This document shows positions 15,495 to 24,275 of a stretch of 64,000 nucleotides of DNA, piece after piece. Position numbers and translations under genes: made by a program. Source of the DNA: Bacteroidales bacterium (GTDB lineage: Bacteria; Bacteroidota; Bacteroidia; Bacteroidales; UBA6680); NCBI GenBank assembly GCA_025210735.1, contig JAOARD010000043.1, positions 1-64,000 of the forward strand. Direction: 5' to 3'. The first letter of the stretch is position 1. Every line of letters begins with the position of its first letter. The notes beneath the pieces are model-generated. The model was not told the origin of the DNA. It was given only the letters and a program-made list of their open reading frames with translations, and did not search any database.

Positions 15495-16526
15495 ATGGGT
15501 TTGTTAAGTAAAAGTTTCATATTACTGATTATGGTTGTTTCTCTGTTATCGTGTAGTCAACCAAAAACAGAATTAAAAGTTATAGCTTCTTCAGACAGAC
15601 AGTGGACAGGAGTTGCTGTTAGTTCTAATGAACGTATTTTTGTAAACTTCCCTAAGTGGTCAGATAATGTTCCTGTTAGTGTAGCAGAGATTATAGATGG
15701 TGAAGTTACTCCATATCCAAATAGTGTGTGGCAGAATGATAAGGGAGCAAAATCGTTTATGGCAGTTCAGTCGGTAGTAGTTGATAAAAAGAATCGGCTT
15801 TGGATTCTGGATACCCGAAATCCTCAATTTAAAGGAGTAAATAAAGGTGGTCCAATACTTTATCAGTTTAATTTAAAAACTAATAAGCTTGAGAATGAAT
15901 ATCGTTTTGGAGAAGGCGTTTTTACTCCAAACTCATATTTTAATGATGTAAGAGTTGATACAAGAAATGATATTGCTTATATGACTGATTCCGGTAATGG
16001 AGCTCTGATAGTTTTGAATTTAAGAGATGGTGAATCGAGGCGTTTGTTAGATAACCATTACTCAACAGAAAGTGAGGTTGACTTCCTGATTTGTGATGGA
16101 ATAAACTGGAAGAACTCAGTCCATTCTGATGGTATAGCTTTATCGCCGGATAATAAATATTTGTATTATATAGCTCTTACCGGGCACACTCTGTATCGTA
16201 TATCAACAGCCGACATTAATAATAGTGATTTATCAGATGATATGCTTGCAAATAGAGTTGAAAAGGTTGCAACAATACCGGCAACTGATGGAATGATGTT
16301 TGATAAAATGGGTAATCTTTGGTTAGGTGGTTTGGAAGATAATTCCGTAAATGTGTTAAAAAGCGACGGTACAATTGAGAAGGTAATTAAAGACGATATA
16401 ATAAGATGGGCTGACTCATTTGCTATTGATAAGAGTGGTAATATATATTTTACCACATCGCAAATTCACTTGCCAAATGAAAAGAGAAAACAATATCAGG
16501 TTTTACGTTTGAATAAAAGAAATTAA
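15495..16526 (+). CDS. Yellow/major royal jelly protein-type beta-propeller lipoprotein
   Basis: A 343-residue protein with a lipoprotein signal (hydrophobic stretch, LLSC with Cys20). The mature part matches the MRJP/yellow beta-propeller pattern: WTGVAVSSNERIFVNFPKW, then the WILDTRNPQ-like segment, DVRVDTRNDIAYMTDSGNGALIVLNL, and LSPDNKYLYYIALTGHTLYR. Bacterial homologues are secreted or surface proteins that may bind small amines or act as lactonase-like enzymes; the activity is not established. It follows the anchored nitroreductase by 57 bases and precedes the aldo-keto reductase by seven, so it is part of the same operon. Confidence 0.8.
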   Translation: MGLLSKSFILLIMVVSLLSCSQPKTELKVIASSDRQWTGVAVSSNERIFVNFPKWSDNVPVSVAEIIDGEVTPYPNSVWQNDKGAKSFMAVQSVVVDKKNRLWILDTRNPQFKGVNKGGPILYQFNLKTNKLENEYRFGEGVFTPNSYFNDVRVDTRNDIAYMTDSGNGALIVLNLRDGESRRLLDNHYSTESEVDFLICDGINWKNSVHSDGIALSPDNKYLYYIALTGHTLYRISTADINNSDLSDDMLANRVEKVATIPATDGMMFDKMGNLWLGGLEDNSVNVLKSDGTIEKVIKDDIIRWADSFAIDKSGNIYFTTSQIHLPNEKRKQYQVLRLNKRN

Positions 16527-16533
16527 CAGAGTA

Positions 16534-17487
16534 ATGGAAAAACTAAAATTCAGAAATAAAAGTGAGATGCCCATTTTGGGTCTGGGAACGTGGAAGTCAG
16601 CTCCGGGAGAGGTTTATAATGCTGTGAAAACAGCGGTAGAGATGGGGTATCGGCATATTGATTGTGCAGCAATATACGGAAACGAAAAGGAGATAGGTAA
16701 GGCATTAAGTGAACTGATTAATGAAGGAACAGTTAAAAGAGAAGAGCTTTGGATTACATCTAAGCTTTGGAACAATAATCATGGTAAAGACAATGTAATT
16801 CCGGCTTTAAAACAGACACTTACCGATTTACAACTTGATTATCTTGATCTCTATCTTATTCATTGGCCTGTGGCTTTTAAACATAATGTTGTTAATGCCA
16901 CAAAAGCAGAAGATTACCTGTCGCTTGAAGAGCAGCCTATTGAAGGTACATGGCGAGGAATGGAAGAGGCAGTAAAGCTTGGTCTTACAAAAAATATTGG
17001 GGTAAGTAATTTTTCTGTAAAGAAATTAAAATCACTAATGGAGATTGCAGAGATAAAACCAGAACTTAATCAGGTAGAGCTTCATCCGTATTTTCAACAG
17101 AATAGTTTAACGGAGTATTGCCAAAGTAATAATATTCATGTAATGGCATATTCTCCATTAGGCTCATCAGACAGACCGGTAGGATTGAAAAAAGACGATG
17201 AACCAGTGCTCTTAGAGGATACTAATATTGCATTAATAGCAGATAAGAGAGGAGTTTCAGTAGCTCAGCTTATACTTGCATGGATAGTGCAACGTGGTAT
17301 TTCAGTAATTCCAAAATCTGTTAATTCTTCACGACTAAAACAGAATCTTGATGCAGCAGAGATTCATCTTTCGGATACTGAAATAAGAGATATTGCAGCA
17401 CTTAATAGAAACCGCAGATATGTTGATGCTAAATTCTGGGAGGTACCTTCAGGTCCGTATACAACAGCCAATGTATGGGATGAGTAG
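16534..17487 (+). CDS. Aldo/keto reductase
   Basis: A complete (beta/alpha)8 aldo-keto reductase of 317 residues. The catalytic tetrad is intact: D43 and Y48 (HIDCAAIYGNE), K77 (ITSKLWN) and H110 (LIHWPV). The C-terminal NADPH site IPKSVNSSRLKQN is present. It reduces aldehydes or ketones with NADPH in the cytoplasm and probably handles reactive carbonyl products of the pathway. It is the last gene of the operon; a terminator lies 28 bases downstream. Confidence 0.92.
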   Translation: MEKLKFRNKSEMPILGLGTWKSAPGEVYNAVKTAVEMGYRHIDCAAIYGNEKEIGKALSELINEGTVKREELWITSKLWNNNHGKDNVIPALKQTLTDLQLDYLDLYLIHWPVAFKHNVVNATKAEDYLSLEEQPIEGTWRGMEEAVKLGLTKNIGVSNFSVKKLKSLMEIAEIKPELNQVELHPYFQQNSLTEYCQSNNIHVMAYSPLGSSDRPVGLKKDDEPVLLEDTNIALIADKRGVSVAQLILAWIVQRGISVIPKSVNSSRLKQNLDAAEIHLSDTEIRDIAALNRNRRYVDAKFWEVPSGPYTTANVWDE

Positions 17488-17514
17488 AGAAATACAGGAT
17501 TAATAAATTAATTT

Positions 17515-17554
17515 ATGGCCATGTTGTTTGAGATTACAGTATGGCCATTTTTTT
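17515..17554 (+). terminator. Terminator after the aldo/keto reductase
   Basis: Two copies of ATGGCCAT (17515-17522 and 17541-17548), a self-complementary octamer, can pair across 18 bases and are followed by TTTTTT. Confidence 0.7.
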
Positions 17555-17677
17555 ATTAAAATGATATTGTTTTATTATCTGTGTTGTTTTAGTATTGTTC
17601 TGTATTTTTTTGAAACATATAATAGTTTTTTATTGTCTTGCTTACATGTGTTTATGTGTGTTTTAATATTTATTAGT

Positions 17678-17813
17678 ATGTGTGAGTTTTGTCTGAAATT
17701 GAATTTAATTTGTATGTTTCAGACTAAACTCGTGCATTTTTTATCGGTAATAAATGCACGAGTTTAGTCTGAAATGTAGTTTTTTATATGTATTTTAGAC
17801 GAAACTCACGCAT
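17678..17813. repeat. Four alternating inverted copies of a ~22-bp motif before the DUF234 ATPase
   Basis: Copies lie at 17678-17699 (+), 17717-17739 (-), 17752-17774 (+) and 17792-17813 (-). The two inner copies are perfect 23-bp inverted repeats of each other around a 12-base loop (arms contain CAGACTAAACTCGTGCA). The outer two form a second inverted pair with about three differences. The last copy ends 14 bases before the start of the ATPase gene. The surrounding DNA is very AT-rich and holds no gene. Confidence 0.75.
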
Positions 17814-17827
17814 TAATAATACGAGCA

Positions 17828-19270
17828 ATGAGAATATTAGGAAGAGAGAAAGAACAGGAAAAACTCAGGACTGCATTGGAGAAAGAGGAATCTCAATTAA
17901 TAGCTGTTTATGGAAGGCGAAGAGTAGGTAAAACTTTTCTGATAGAAAATACTCTATCCAAAGAAATTGTTTTTGATGTAATTGGAATAAAAAAGGCAAC
18001 TATACGTACACATTTGACTAATTTCAGGACTCAAATTGTAAAACGATCTAAAAGATTTCGTAAATCACCAATTCCGCAAAACTGGTTTGATGCGTTTCAA
18101 TTATTGCAAGAGTATATAGAATCAAAAAAAGCTAAGAAGAAAGTAATTTACATTGATGAATTCCCTTGGTTCTGTAGTCAAAGATCGGAGTTTCTTCCTG
18201 TATTTGAACATTTCTGGAACAGTTTCTGTGCTAAAAGGAATGATATTGTTGTGGTTGTTTGCGGAAGTGCCGCTTCGTTTATGGTAAATAATATTATCTA
18301 TAATAAAGATGGTCTGCATGGAAGAATATCTACAATTATAAGATTAATGCCATTTAATCTGTATGAAACCAAAGAGTATCTCAGATACAAAAAAATAAAC
18401 TGGGATCATTATGATATTGTACAGTGTTACATGATTTTGGGAGGTATTCCGCATTATCTTAATCAACTGGACAGACGATACACTTTACCACAGAATATTG
18501 ATAAACTATTTTTTGAATCAGGAGGACAGCTTATAAATGAATTTGATCAGGTATTGTTATCTCTTTTTAGTAACTCTTCACTCCACAAAAGTATTATAAC
18601 TGAATTAGCAAAAAAAAGGATAGGGCTGTCAAGAAAAGCATTAAATAAGAATTTAGGAAAAGGAAATAACCGGACATTTTCTAAAGCTATTAAAGAATTA
18701 GAGGAGTCAGGTTTTATTGTGGAAAGTTCATCTTTTGATCAAAAAGAGACAAAAAGCTTATTCAGGCTAAATGATGAATTCTGTTTCTTCTATCTTAAGT
18801 ATATTGAGCCAAATAAGGGGCAGGGGGATGGAACATGGCTTCAGCTCTTTAATTCAAGATCATTTGACTCATGGTCGGGATTTGCATTTGAGATGTTGTG
18901 CATGAAACATACACTTCAGATTAAAAAGGCATTAGGAATTCCAAAAGTTAGAACAACTACACATAGTTGGATATCTAAAGAAGCACAAAAGAGTGTGCAA
19001 AAGTCGGGAGCTCAGATTGATATGTTGCTTAAAAGACAGGATAGACGGATTGATTTAATTGAAATGAAGTTTTATAATAAACCTTACTCAATTACAAAAA
19101 GTTATCGGGATCAAATAATAAATAAGAGAGATGTTTTTGAAGAGGAAGCTAATTCAAAAGATGCATTGGCATTGATTATGATAACCACCAAAGGCTTGAA
19201 AAAAAATACTCACAGCAATATTTTAACAGAACATTTTACAATAGATGTTCTTTTTAAGAAGGATTATTAA
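17828..19270 (+). CDS. AAA+ ATPase with C-terminal DUF234 nuclease-like domain
   Basis: A 480-residue member of the archaeal-type ATPase group common in archaea and Bacteroidetes. Walker A YGRRRVGKTFLI lies at residues 28-39 and Walker B VIYIDEFPWF near residue 110, with a sensor-1-like CGSAASFM. A winged-helix section follows. The DUF234 end has the PD-(D/E)xK-like pattern GAQIDMLLKRQDRRIDLIEMKFY. The biological role is unknown; members are scattered, multi-copy and sometimes suspected to be mobile or defence-related. Its lysine-rich composition differs from the redox genes around it, and it interrupts an otherwise metabolic cluster, suggesting separate acquisition. Confidence 0.85.
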   Translation: MRILGREKEQEKLRTALEKEESQLIAVYGRRRVGKTFLIENTLSKEIVFDVIGIKKATIRTHLTNFRTQIVKRSKRFRKSPIPQNWFDAFQLLQEYIESKKAKKKVIYIDEFPWFCSQRSEFLPVFEHFWNSFCAKRNDIVVVVCGSAASFMVNNIIYNKDGLHGRISTIIRLMPFNLYETKEYLRYKKINWDHYDIVQCYMILGGIPHYLNQLDRRYTLPQNIDKLFFESGGQLINEFDQVLLSLFSNSSLHKSIITELAKKRIGLSRKALNKNLGKGNNRTFSKAIKELEESGFIVESSSFDQKETKSLFRLNDEFCFFYLKYIEPNKGQGDGTWLQLFNSRSFDSWSGFAFEMLCMKHTLQIKKALGIPKVRTTTHSWISKEAQKSVQKSGAQIDMLLKRQDRRIDLIEMKFYNKPYSITKSYRDQIINKRDVFEEEANSKDALALIMITTKGLKKNTHSNILTEHFTIDVLFKKDY

Positions 19271-19440
19271 ATCAGGTATTAACTTCAGTATATACCAACA
19301 CTACAGGGAATGTATGATTTTACAACTTTAAATAAGACTCTTCTGTATGGTGATATTGATGTGTTGATTCATTTAGGAAGTTAATCTCTTTTTGTTATTA
19401 ATTTTCGCAATACCTCAAAAAAGCCATCTTCAAAAATAGT

Positions 19441-19448
19441 TATATTTG
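19441..19448 (+). promoter_or_regulatory. -7 promoter element of yjjI
   Basis: TATATTTG matches TAnnTTTG exactly, 23 bases before the ATG at 19472. Confidence 0.6.
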
Positions 19449-19471
19449 CCATCAGAAATAAACTAATTATT

Positions 19472-21013
19472 ATGGCAGATATCAAATCATCAGTTCTTGA
19501 TATAATTAAAAATGGAAGCTTAGATTATAAACAGAAGAAACATTTTTTGGCGGCAGTTGCAGAGAGTTCTGTTGATTACCCAAAGATATCATCAGAAGCT
19601 GTTGAAGCGATGCAAAATAAAATTATTTGTGACCTTTTTGAAGGAAATGCACCGTACAGACCACGTTATGTGCTTCCGGATTATGAAAAATCTCTTAAAG
19701 AAGGTGTTAAATATCTTGAATTGGAGCCGCCTTCAGATTTGGATGAGGCCATTAATTTTTTATCTATTTTATATCAGCATGTTCCTTCAATTACTGGTTA
19801 TACAGTTTATCTTGGAAATATTGATAAGTTGTTGATGCCATATGTTGGCGAACTTTCAGAAGAGCAGATTTATAAAAAGATAAAGTTGTTTTGGAGGTAT
19901 ATAGACAGAACCCTTCCGGATGCCTTTGTACATGCCAATATAGGACCTGAGGATAACATTATTGCCCGTAATATACTTAAAGCAGAGCGTGAGTTAAAGC
20001 AAGTGGTGCCTAATCTTACATTAAAGTACGATAGTGAATTAACAAGTGAATCGCTATTGGTAGATGCTGTTAATACAGTTTTTGAAACTGCAAAACCGCA
20101 TATTGCTAACCATAAAATGATATCAGGTGATTTCAGTACAGACTACGGTGTTGTTAGTTGTTATAATTCTTTAAAAACAGGAGGTGGTTCTCATACCTTG
20201 ATTAGGTTAAACCTAAAAAAAGTTGCAGAAATACATAAAGGAGACATAGAAGCTTTTATTACTGATACTCTCGTGAAATACTGTGATTTAACACTTGAAG
20301 TTATTGAAGAACGTACCAGATTTTTAGTTGAAAAGGTTAGATATTACGATACAGACTATCTTGTTCAGGAAGGAATTATTTCATTAGATAACTTCTCTGC
20401 CATGTTTGGGCTCTTTGGTCTGGCAGAGTGCGTAAATGCTCTTTTAGGAAATGAAGGAGAGAAATTGAGATACGGGCATGATGAAGAAGCTAATAGATTA
20501 GGGTTAAAAATTCTGGATAAGATAAAAAAGATAATTGATGCTAAATCTTTACCTTATTGCGACGGTAATGGTGGAAAAGCGTTTTTTCATGCTCAATCCG
20601 GGATTGATACAGATATTGAGGAGACTGCAGGAGCCAGAATACCAATAGGCGAAGAGCCAGATGTATATAATCATATTAATGCTGTAGCACCTAATCACCA
20701 TCTGTTTAATGGTGGAATAAGTGATATTTTTCATTTTGATGAAACAGCCAAAAGAAATCCTCAGGCTATTACAGATATTATAAAAGCTTCTTTCAGAAAG
20801 GGGATGCGAATGTTTACTTTTAATCTGGCCAATAGCGAATTTATAAGGATTACCGGATATTTAGTACGCCGATCTGATTTGAAAGAGTACAGAACTGATG
20901 GGTCGCGTTACGGAAGCACTTTATTTGGTGCCAATACAATGGATAATGACAGTGTTGACAAAAGAAATTCAAAACGAGTTATGTCTGTTGAGAAAAAGCC
21001 AATATCTAATTGA
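19472..21013 (+). CDS. yjjI: YjjI-family glycyl radical enzyme
   Basis: A 513-residue protein matching the YjjI family in length and order of motifs. The candidate active-site thiyl cysteine is C230 in VVSCYNSLKTGGG, and the candidate glycyl radical is G462 in RITGY, about 50 residues from the C-terminus. YjjI is much shorter than pyruvate formate-lyase, and its substrate has not been established to my knowledge. Activation needs the YjjW activase, encoded immediately downstream with a 4-bp overlap. A glycyl radical enzyme implies anaerobic conditions, consistent with hydG and formate dehydrogenase in the same window. Confidence 0.9.
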   Translation: MADIKSSVLDIIKNGSLDYKQKKHFLAAVAESSVDYPKISSEAVEAMQNKIICDLFEGNAPYRPRYVLPDYEKSLKEGVKYLELEPPSDLDEAINFLSILYQHVPSITGYTVYLGNIDKLLMPYVGELSEEQIYKKIKLFWRYIDRTLPDAFVHANIGPEDNIIARNILKAERELKQVVPNLTLKYDSELTSESLLVDAVNTVFETAKPHIANHKMISGDFSTDYGVVSCYNSLKTGGGSHTLIRLNLKKVAEIHKGDIEAFITDTLVKYCDLTLEVIEERTRFLVEKVRYYDTDYLVQEGIISLDNFSAMFGLFGLAECVNALLGNEGEKLRYGHDEEANRLGLKILDKIKKIIDAKSLPYCDGNGGKAFFHAQSGIDTDIEETAGARIPIGEEPDVYNHINAVAPNHHLFNGGISDIFHFDETAKRNPQAITDIIKASFRKGMRMFTFNLANSEFIRITGYLVRRSDLKEYRTDGSRYGSTLFGANTMDNDSVDKRNSKRVMSVEKKPISN

Positions 21014-21861
21014 GGGAGCTGAAAGCAAATATAAACAGTATACTAAACTCATCGTTTATTGATGGTCCGGGTAATCGAATGGTTATATTTTTTCAGGGCT
21101 GTCAATTTGATTGTATATATTGTCATAATCCGCTTACAATAGGATTGTGTAACAAATGCGGTGATTGCGTTGATAATTGTCCGACACAAAGTCTGAAACT
21201 TACAGGAAAAGAACTTATACATAAAGAGGTTAGTTGTGTATGTTGCGACATATGTATTAAGAGTTGCAAACAAAATAGTTCTCCGTTTTATGAGCAATAT
21301 ACAGTAAGTCAATTGATAAAGGAGGTGAAAAAGTGTGCTGATTTCATAAGTGGAGTAACGCTATCTGGTGGAGAGGTATTATTACAGGAGAAGTTTGTCG
21401 TTTCATTTATTGAAGGTTTGAAATCTGATTATGAATTAAATCATCTCACTGTATTTATAGATTCAAATGGAGGAGTACCAATTAAGTCTGTACAGAAAGT
21501 TGCGAAATTTGCTGATGGATTCTTAATAGACTTAAAGGCAGCTTTAAATACCTCTCATATAAAAATAACAGGACAGCCAGTTGAAAACACTCTGAATACT
21601 ATAAATTATTTGAGTTCATTAGAAAAACTTTCTGAACTAAGAACAGTTGTAGTAAAAGGAGTTAATGATTCAGAACAAGAAAAAGAGCAATATTTGAAAA
21701 TATATAGTTCTCTTACTTCTGAAACAAAAATATATCTGTTAAAGATGCGTAAACACGGAATAAGAGATAAGTATAGTTATTTGGAGGAAGCAACAGATAG
21801 TGAAATGTTACAGATGATCAGGTATTATGCTTCTAAAGGTGTTAAGGTTAATGTTTTATGA
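21010..21861 (+). CDS. yjjW: YjjW-family glycyl radical enzyme activase
   Basis: A radical SAM protein of 283 residues that installs the glycyl radical on YjjI. The SAM cluster is C31, C35 and C38 (CQFDCIYC). Two ferredoxin-like 4Fe-4S motifs are inserted after it, C47/C50/C53/C57 and C76/C79/C82/C86, as in YjjW and other large activases. TLSGGEVLLQ is the glycine-rich SAM motif. Translation starts at TTG (21010-21012), overlapping the yjjI stop by four bases, which indicates translational coupling. Confidence 0.92.
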   Translation: MRELKANINSILNSSFIDGPGNRMVIFFQGCQFDCIYCHNPLTIGLCNKCGDCVDNCPTQSLKLTGKELIHKEVSCVCCDICIKSCKQNSSPFYEQYTVSQLIKEVKKCADFISGVTLSGGEVLLQEKFVVSFIEGLKSDYELNHLTVFIDSNGGVPIKSVQKVAKFADGFLIDLKAALNTSHIKITGQPVENTLNTINYLSSLEKLSELRTVVVKGVNDSEQEKEQYLKIYSSLTSETKIYLLKMRKHGIRDKYSYLEEATDSEMLQMIRYYASKGVKVNVL

Positions 21862-21986
21862 TAGTTAGTCAACTATATAATTGATTAAAAACAGAGAGCA
21901 TAAATACTACGTAAGAGAATAATAAGGATTATTAGAAATATGATTAGCGAGATGTATGAGTCTGTGTTAGTATTTTAATAAATTAT

Positions 21987-21994
21987 TACCTTTG
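21987..21994 (+). promoter_or_regulatory. -7 promoter element of the AraC-type gene
   Basis: TACCTTTG matches TAnnTTTG exactly, 35 bases before the TTG start at 22029. Confidence 0.5.
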
Positions 21995-22028
21995 ATATTA
22001 TATTTAATAGATATAAAACGGAATTCAT

Positions 22029-22943
22029 TTGCAACATTTTAAGACCATAACAGAGTATTGTAAGGCAATTGGTATATCTTCTCCAAAGCATCCTCATTTT
22101 GATATAAGGAGTTTTGAAGAGAATATGGGGCCGGTAATTTCTGAAATGCCGCCTTTCAGACATGAGTTTTATTCAATTGCAATTAAATCAGAAGGAGGAG
22201 GAAAAGCTATTTCAGGATACCATACAGATTTTCCTGATGGAGTAACAATATTCTTTAATTCGCCTTTTCAGATTCTGTCATGGGATATATTGCCAGATTG
22301 GTCTGGATATTATATTATGATATCTCAGGATTTTCTGGCTTCATCTCACCATTTTGACAGATTGCTTGATGATTATCCATTTCTTAAAATTGACGAATCA
22401 ATACCGTTTGAGATCAACAATGAAGATTTACCAGAAATTTTAAATATTTACGAAAGGATAAAGCGTGAATATTTAAGTGATAATCAAGATAAATTTTCAT
22501 TTATTCAATCTTATATTCTGTTACTGCTAAATGAGGTTAGACGGTTATTTTACAGGCAGATTGATTCTCGAAAAGCAATGGAGCAGATACGATCAGCAGA
22601 TATTAAACTATTATCGCGTTTTCAGAAACTTATTAAAACCAGTTTTTATCCTGATGCCGTGATTGAAACATTTGCCAATCTGCACTCCCCATCTTATTAT
22701 GCAACTGTTTTAAGTATTCATCCCAATCACTTAAATTCAGTTGTAAAATCTATTACCGGAAAAACGGCACTGAATCATATTCATAATCATATTATAAAGC
22801 TGGCAAAATCAGAGTTGATACAGACTAGCTTAAGTGTAAAAGAGATTGCCTATAACCTCCACTTTGAATCGCCAAATAATTTTAGTTCCTTTTTCAAGAA
22901 ACATACAGGAGTTACTCCGCTTACCTATAGAAAAGAGGGGTAA
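22029..22943 (+). CDS. AraC-family transcriptional regulator
   Basis: A 304-residue regulator. The C-terminal 100 residues carry two HTH motifs, including NHLNSVVKSITGKTALNHIHNHIIKLAKSEL and SVKEIAYNLHFESPNNFSSFFKKHTGVTPLTYRK, the standard AraC signature. The N-terminal half is a cupin-like ligand-binding domain (SEGGGKAISGYHTDFPDGVTIFFNSPFQ). It starts at TTG (22029-22031), the first in-frame start after the -7 element at 21987. It precedes the NTF2/hydrolase genes and may control them; the inducer is unknown. Confidence 0.9.
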   Translation: MQHFKTITEYCKAIGISSPKHPHFDIRSFEENMGPVISEMPPFRHEFYSIAIKSEGGGKAISGYHTDFPDGVTIFFNSPFQILSWDILPDWSGYYIMISQDFLASSHHFDRLLDDYPFLKIDESIPFEINNEDLPEILNIYERIKREYLSDNQDKFSFIQSYILLLLNEVRRLFYRQIDSRKAMEQIRSADIKLLSRFQKLIKTSFYPDAVIETFANLHSPSYYATVLSIHPNHLNSVVKSITGKTALNHIHNHIIKLAKSELIQTSLSVKEIAYNLHFESPNNFSSFFKKHTGVTPLTYRKEG

Positions 22944-23020
22944 TCTTTGTAATTTATACTTCTGTCTTTGATATTATAAATCAAATGATTTTACATTAAA
23001 CTTACTTTGTAACATAGATT

Positions 23021-23032
23021 TACAACGTTGTA
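23021..23032 (+). promoter_or_regulatory. Short palindrome TACAACGTTGTA
   Basis: A perfect 12-bp palindrome about 50 bases upstream of the MarR-like operator at 23075. It contains the same TACAAC/GTTGTA half-sites as that operator but in everted order. It may be a second regulator site or chance. Confidence 0.3.
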
Positions 23033-23074
23033 TTGTTATATAGATATGTTGAGATTTATAGTATTATATATGAT

Positions 23075-23092
23075 TACTTGTATATACAAGTA
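23075..23092 (+). promoter_or_regulatory. Third MarR-type operator, before the NTF2 gene cluster
   Basis: An 18-bp perfect palindrome with core CTTGTATATACAAG. It shares the 12 bases TTGTATATACAA with the marR operator at 9959-9986. It ends 36 bases before the ATG at 23129, so the distant MarR protein may also control this gene cluster. Confidence 0.55.
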
Positions 23093-23128
23093 TTGATAGA
23101 GCTTGTGTTTAATGTAAAACAAATAGAT

Positions 23129-23563
23129 ATGAAGATGAATAGCCTTTTAATTGGACTAACAATGATATTGTTTGCAGGTTGTAGTACTGATGAAGATATA
23201 CAACCACAAACAAATGAGAATGACATTATTGTAACTGATAGCGAAGAGAGAGTACCGGAAGCAATTTTGGCTTATCAGAAAGGAGCTAATAGTAAAAACA
23301 TAGATACCTATATGAGTGCCTTTGCTGATGAAATAACAATTCTTGATGTAACCAGAGAGATAAATGGTAAAGATAATGTCCGTGCCTGGGCAATAAATGA
23401 GGTTATACCGCATGGTGAGACGTTTAAACACAGACGTATTCTGGAACAGAGTGAAGGGTATGCTAAAACAGAAGTTAATTGGTTGAGCTGGGTTGTACAT
23501 TATTACTACTGGTGGGATAAAGAGAACAAGATTACACGTATGTCGTTGCAGTATGCTGATTAG
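23129..23563 (+). CDS. NTF2/SnoaL-like lipoprotein (first of four)
   Basis: A 144-residue protein with a lipoprotein signal (GLTMILFAGC). Its mature part is an NTF2-like fold: VPEAILAYQKGANSKNIDTYMSAFADEITILDV, then an aromatic-rich beta sheet ending in YYYWWDKENKITRMSLQY. Members bind or isomerise small hydrophobic compounds, and no catalytic set is evident here. The ATG at 23129 is chosen; an upstream frame reaching 23033 would run through the palindromic operator. Another ATG two codons on is also possible. Confidence 0.8.
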   Translation: MKMNSLLIGLTMILFAGCSTDEDIQPQTNENDIIVTDSEERVPEAILAYQKGANSKNIDTYMSAFADEITILDVTREINGKDNVRAWAINEVIPHGETFKHRRILEQSEGYAKTEVNWLSWVVHYYYWWDKENKITRMSLQYAD

Positions 23564-23764
23564 AGCTAAGTATTATGTTGATAAACCTATAGTGAGAGTA
23601 TTACGTAAACTTTAACGTGTGTAACTGTTTGTTAACTAATTGCTAGATAGAGCTTTGGTTTCGGGAGATAAAATCTTTGAAATTAATATTAATCACTTTG
23701 AAATAGAAAATCAGATAGTATTTAATATAGTGACCTTTGTATTATAAATAAACAAGATATAGAT

Positions 23765-24274
23765 ATGAGAATATTGATAATTATACTGTTAAGTGTTGTG
23801 TCGCTAACGGTAAACGCACAGAATATGAGAGAAATAAATGAAACGATATCTAAGCTTTTTGTTGCTTCAGATAACAGAGACTGGAAAACTGTAGAGTCCA
23901 TTTTTGCAGATAAGGTTGAGCTTGATTATTCAAGTATGAACGGTAATCCGGTAGTAGAGATAACACCAGAACAGATTACAGATAGCTGGAAGACCATATT
24001 GCCGGGATTTGAATCAACATACCATCAGTTAGGTAATTTTATTACAGAGCAGAATGGTGCAATAGCAAAGGTATTTTGTTATGGTACAGCAACTCACTAT
24101 CTAAAACATGAATCAGGTAATATTTGGATTGTTGTAGGATCGTATGATCTGGAATTAAAGAAGGTAGGTGATTATTGGAGAGTAATCAAGATGAAATTCA
24201 ACTATAAATATCAGGATGGAAATACAAAACTCCCTCAGGAAGCAATAAAGAATGTTGAAAATAAAACCAAGTAA
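23765..24274 (+). CDS. Secreted NTF2/SnoaL-like protein
   Basis: A 169-residue protein with a Sec signal (MRILIIILLSVVSLTVNA, then QN). An NTF2-like domain follows: INETISKLFVASDNRDWKTVESIFADKVELDYSS through DLELKKVGDYWRVIKMKFNYKY. It is exported to the periplasm. It is a paralogue of the flanking genes in fold but not closely similar in sequence. No lipobox is present. Confidence 0.8.
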   Translation: MRILIIILLSVVSLTVNAQNMREINETISKLFVASDNRDWKTVESIFADKVELDYSSMNGNPVVEITPEQITDSWKTILPGFESTYHQLGNFITEQNGAIAKVFCYGTATHYLKHESGNIWIVVGSYDLELKKVGDYWRVIKMKFNYKYQDGNTKLPQEAIKNVENKTK

Positions 24275-24275
24275 G

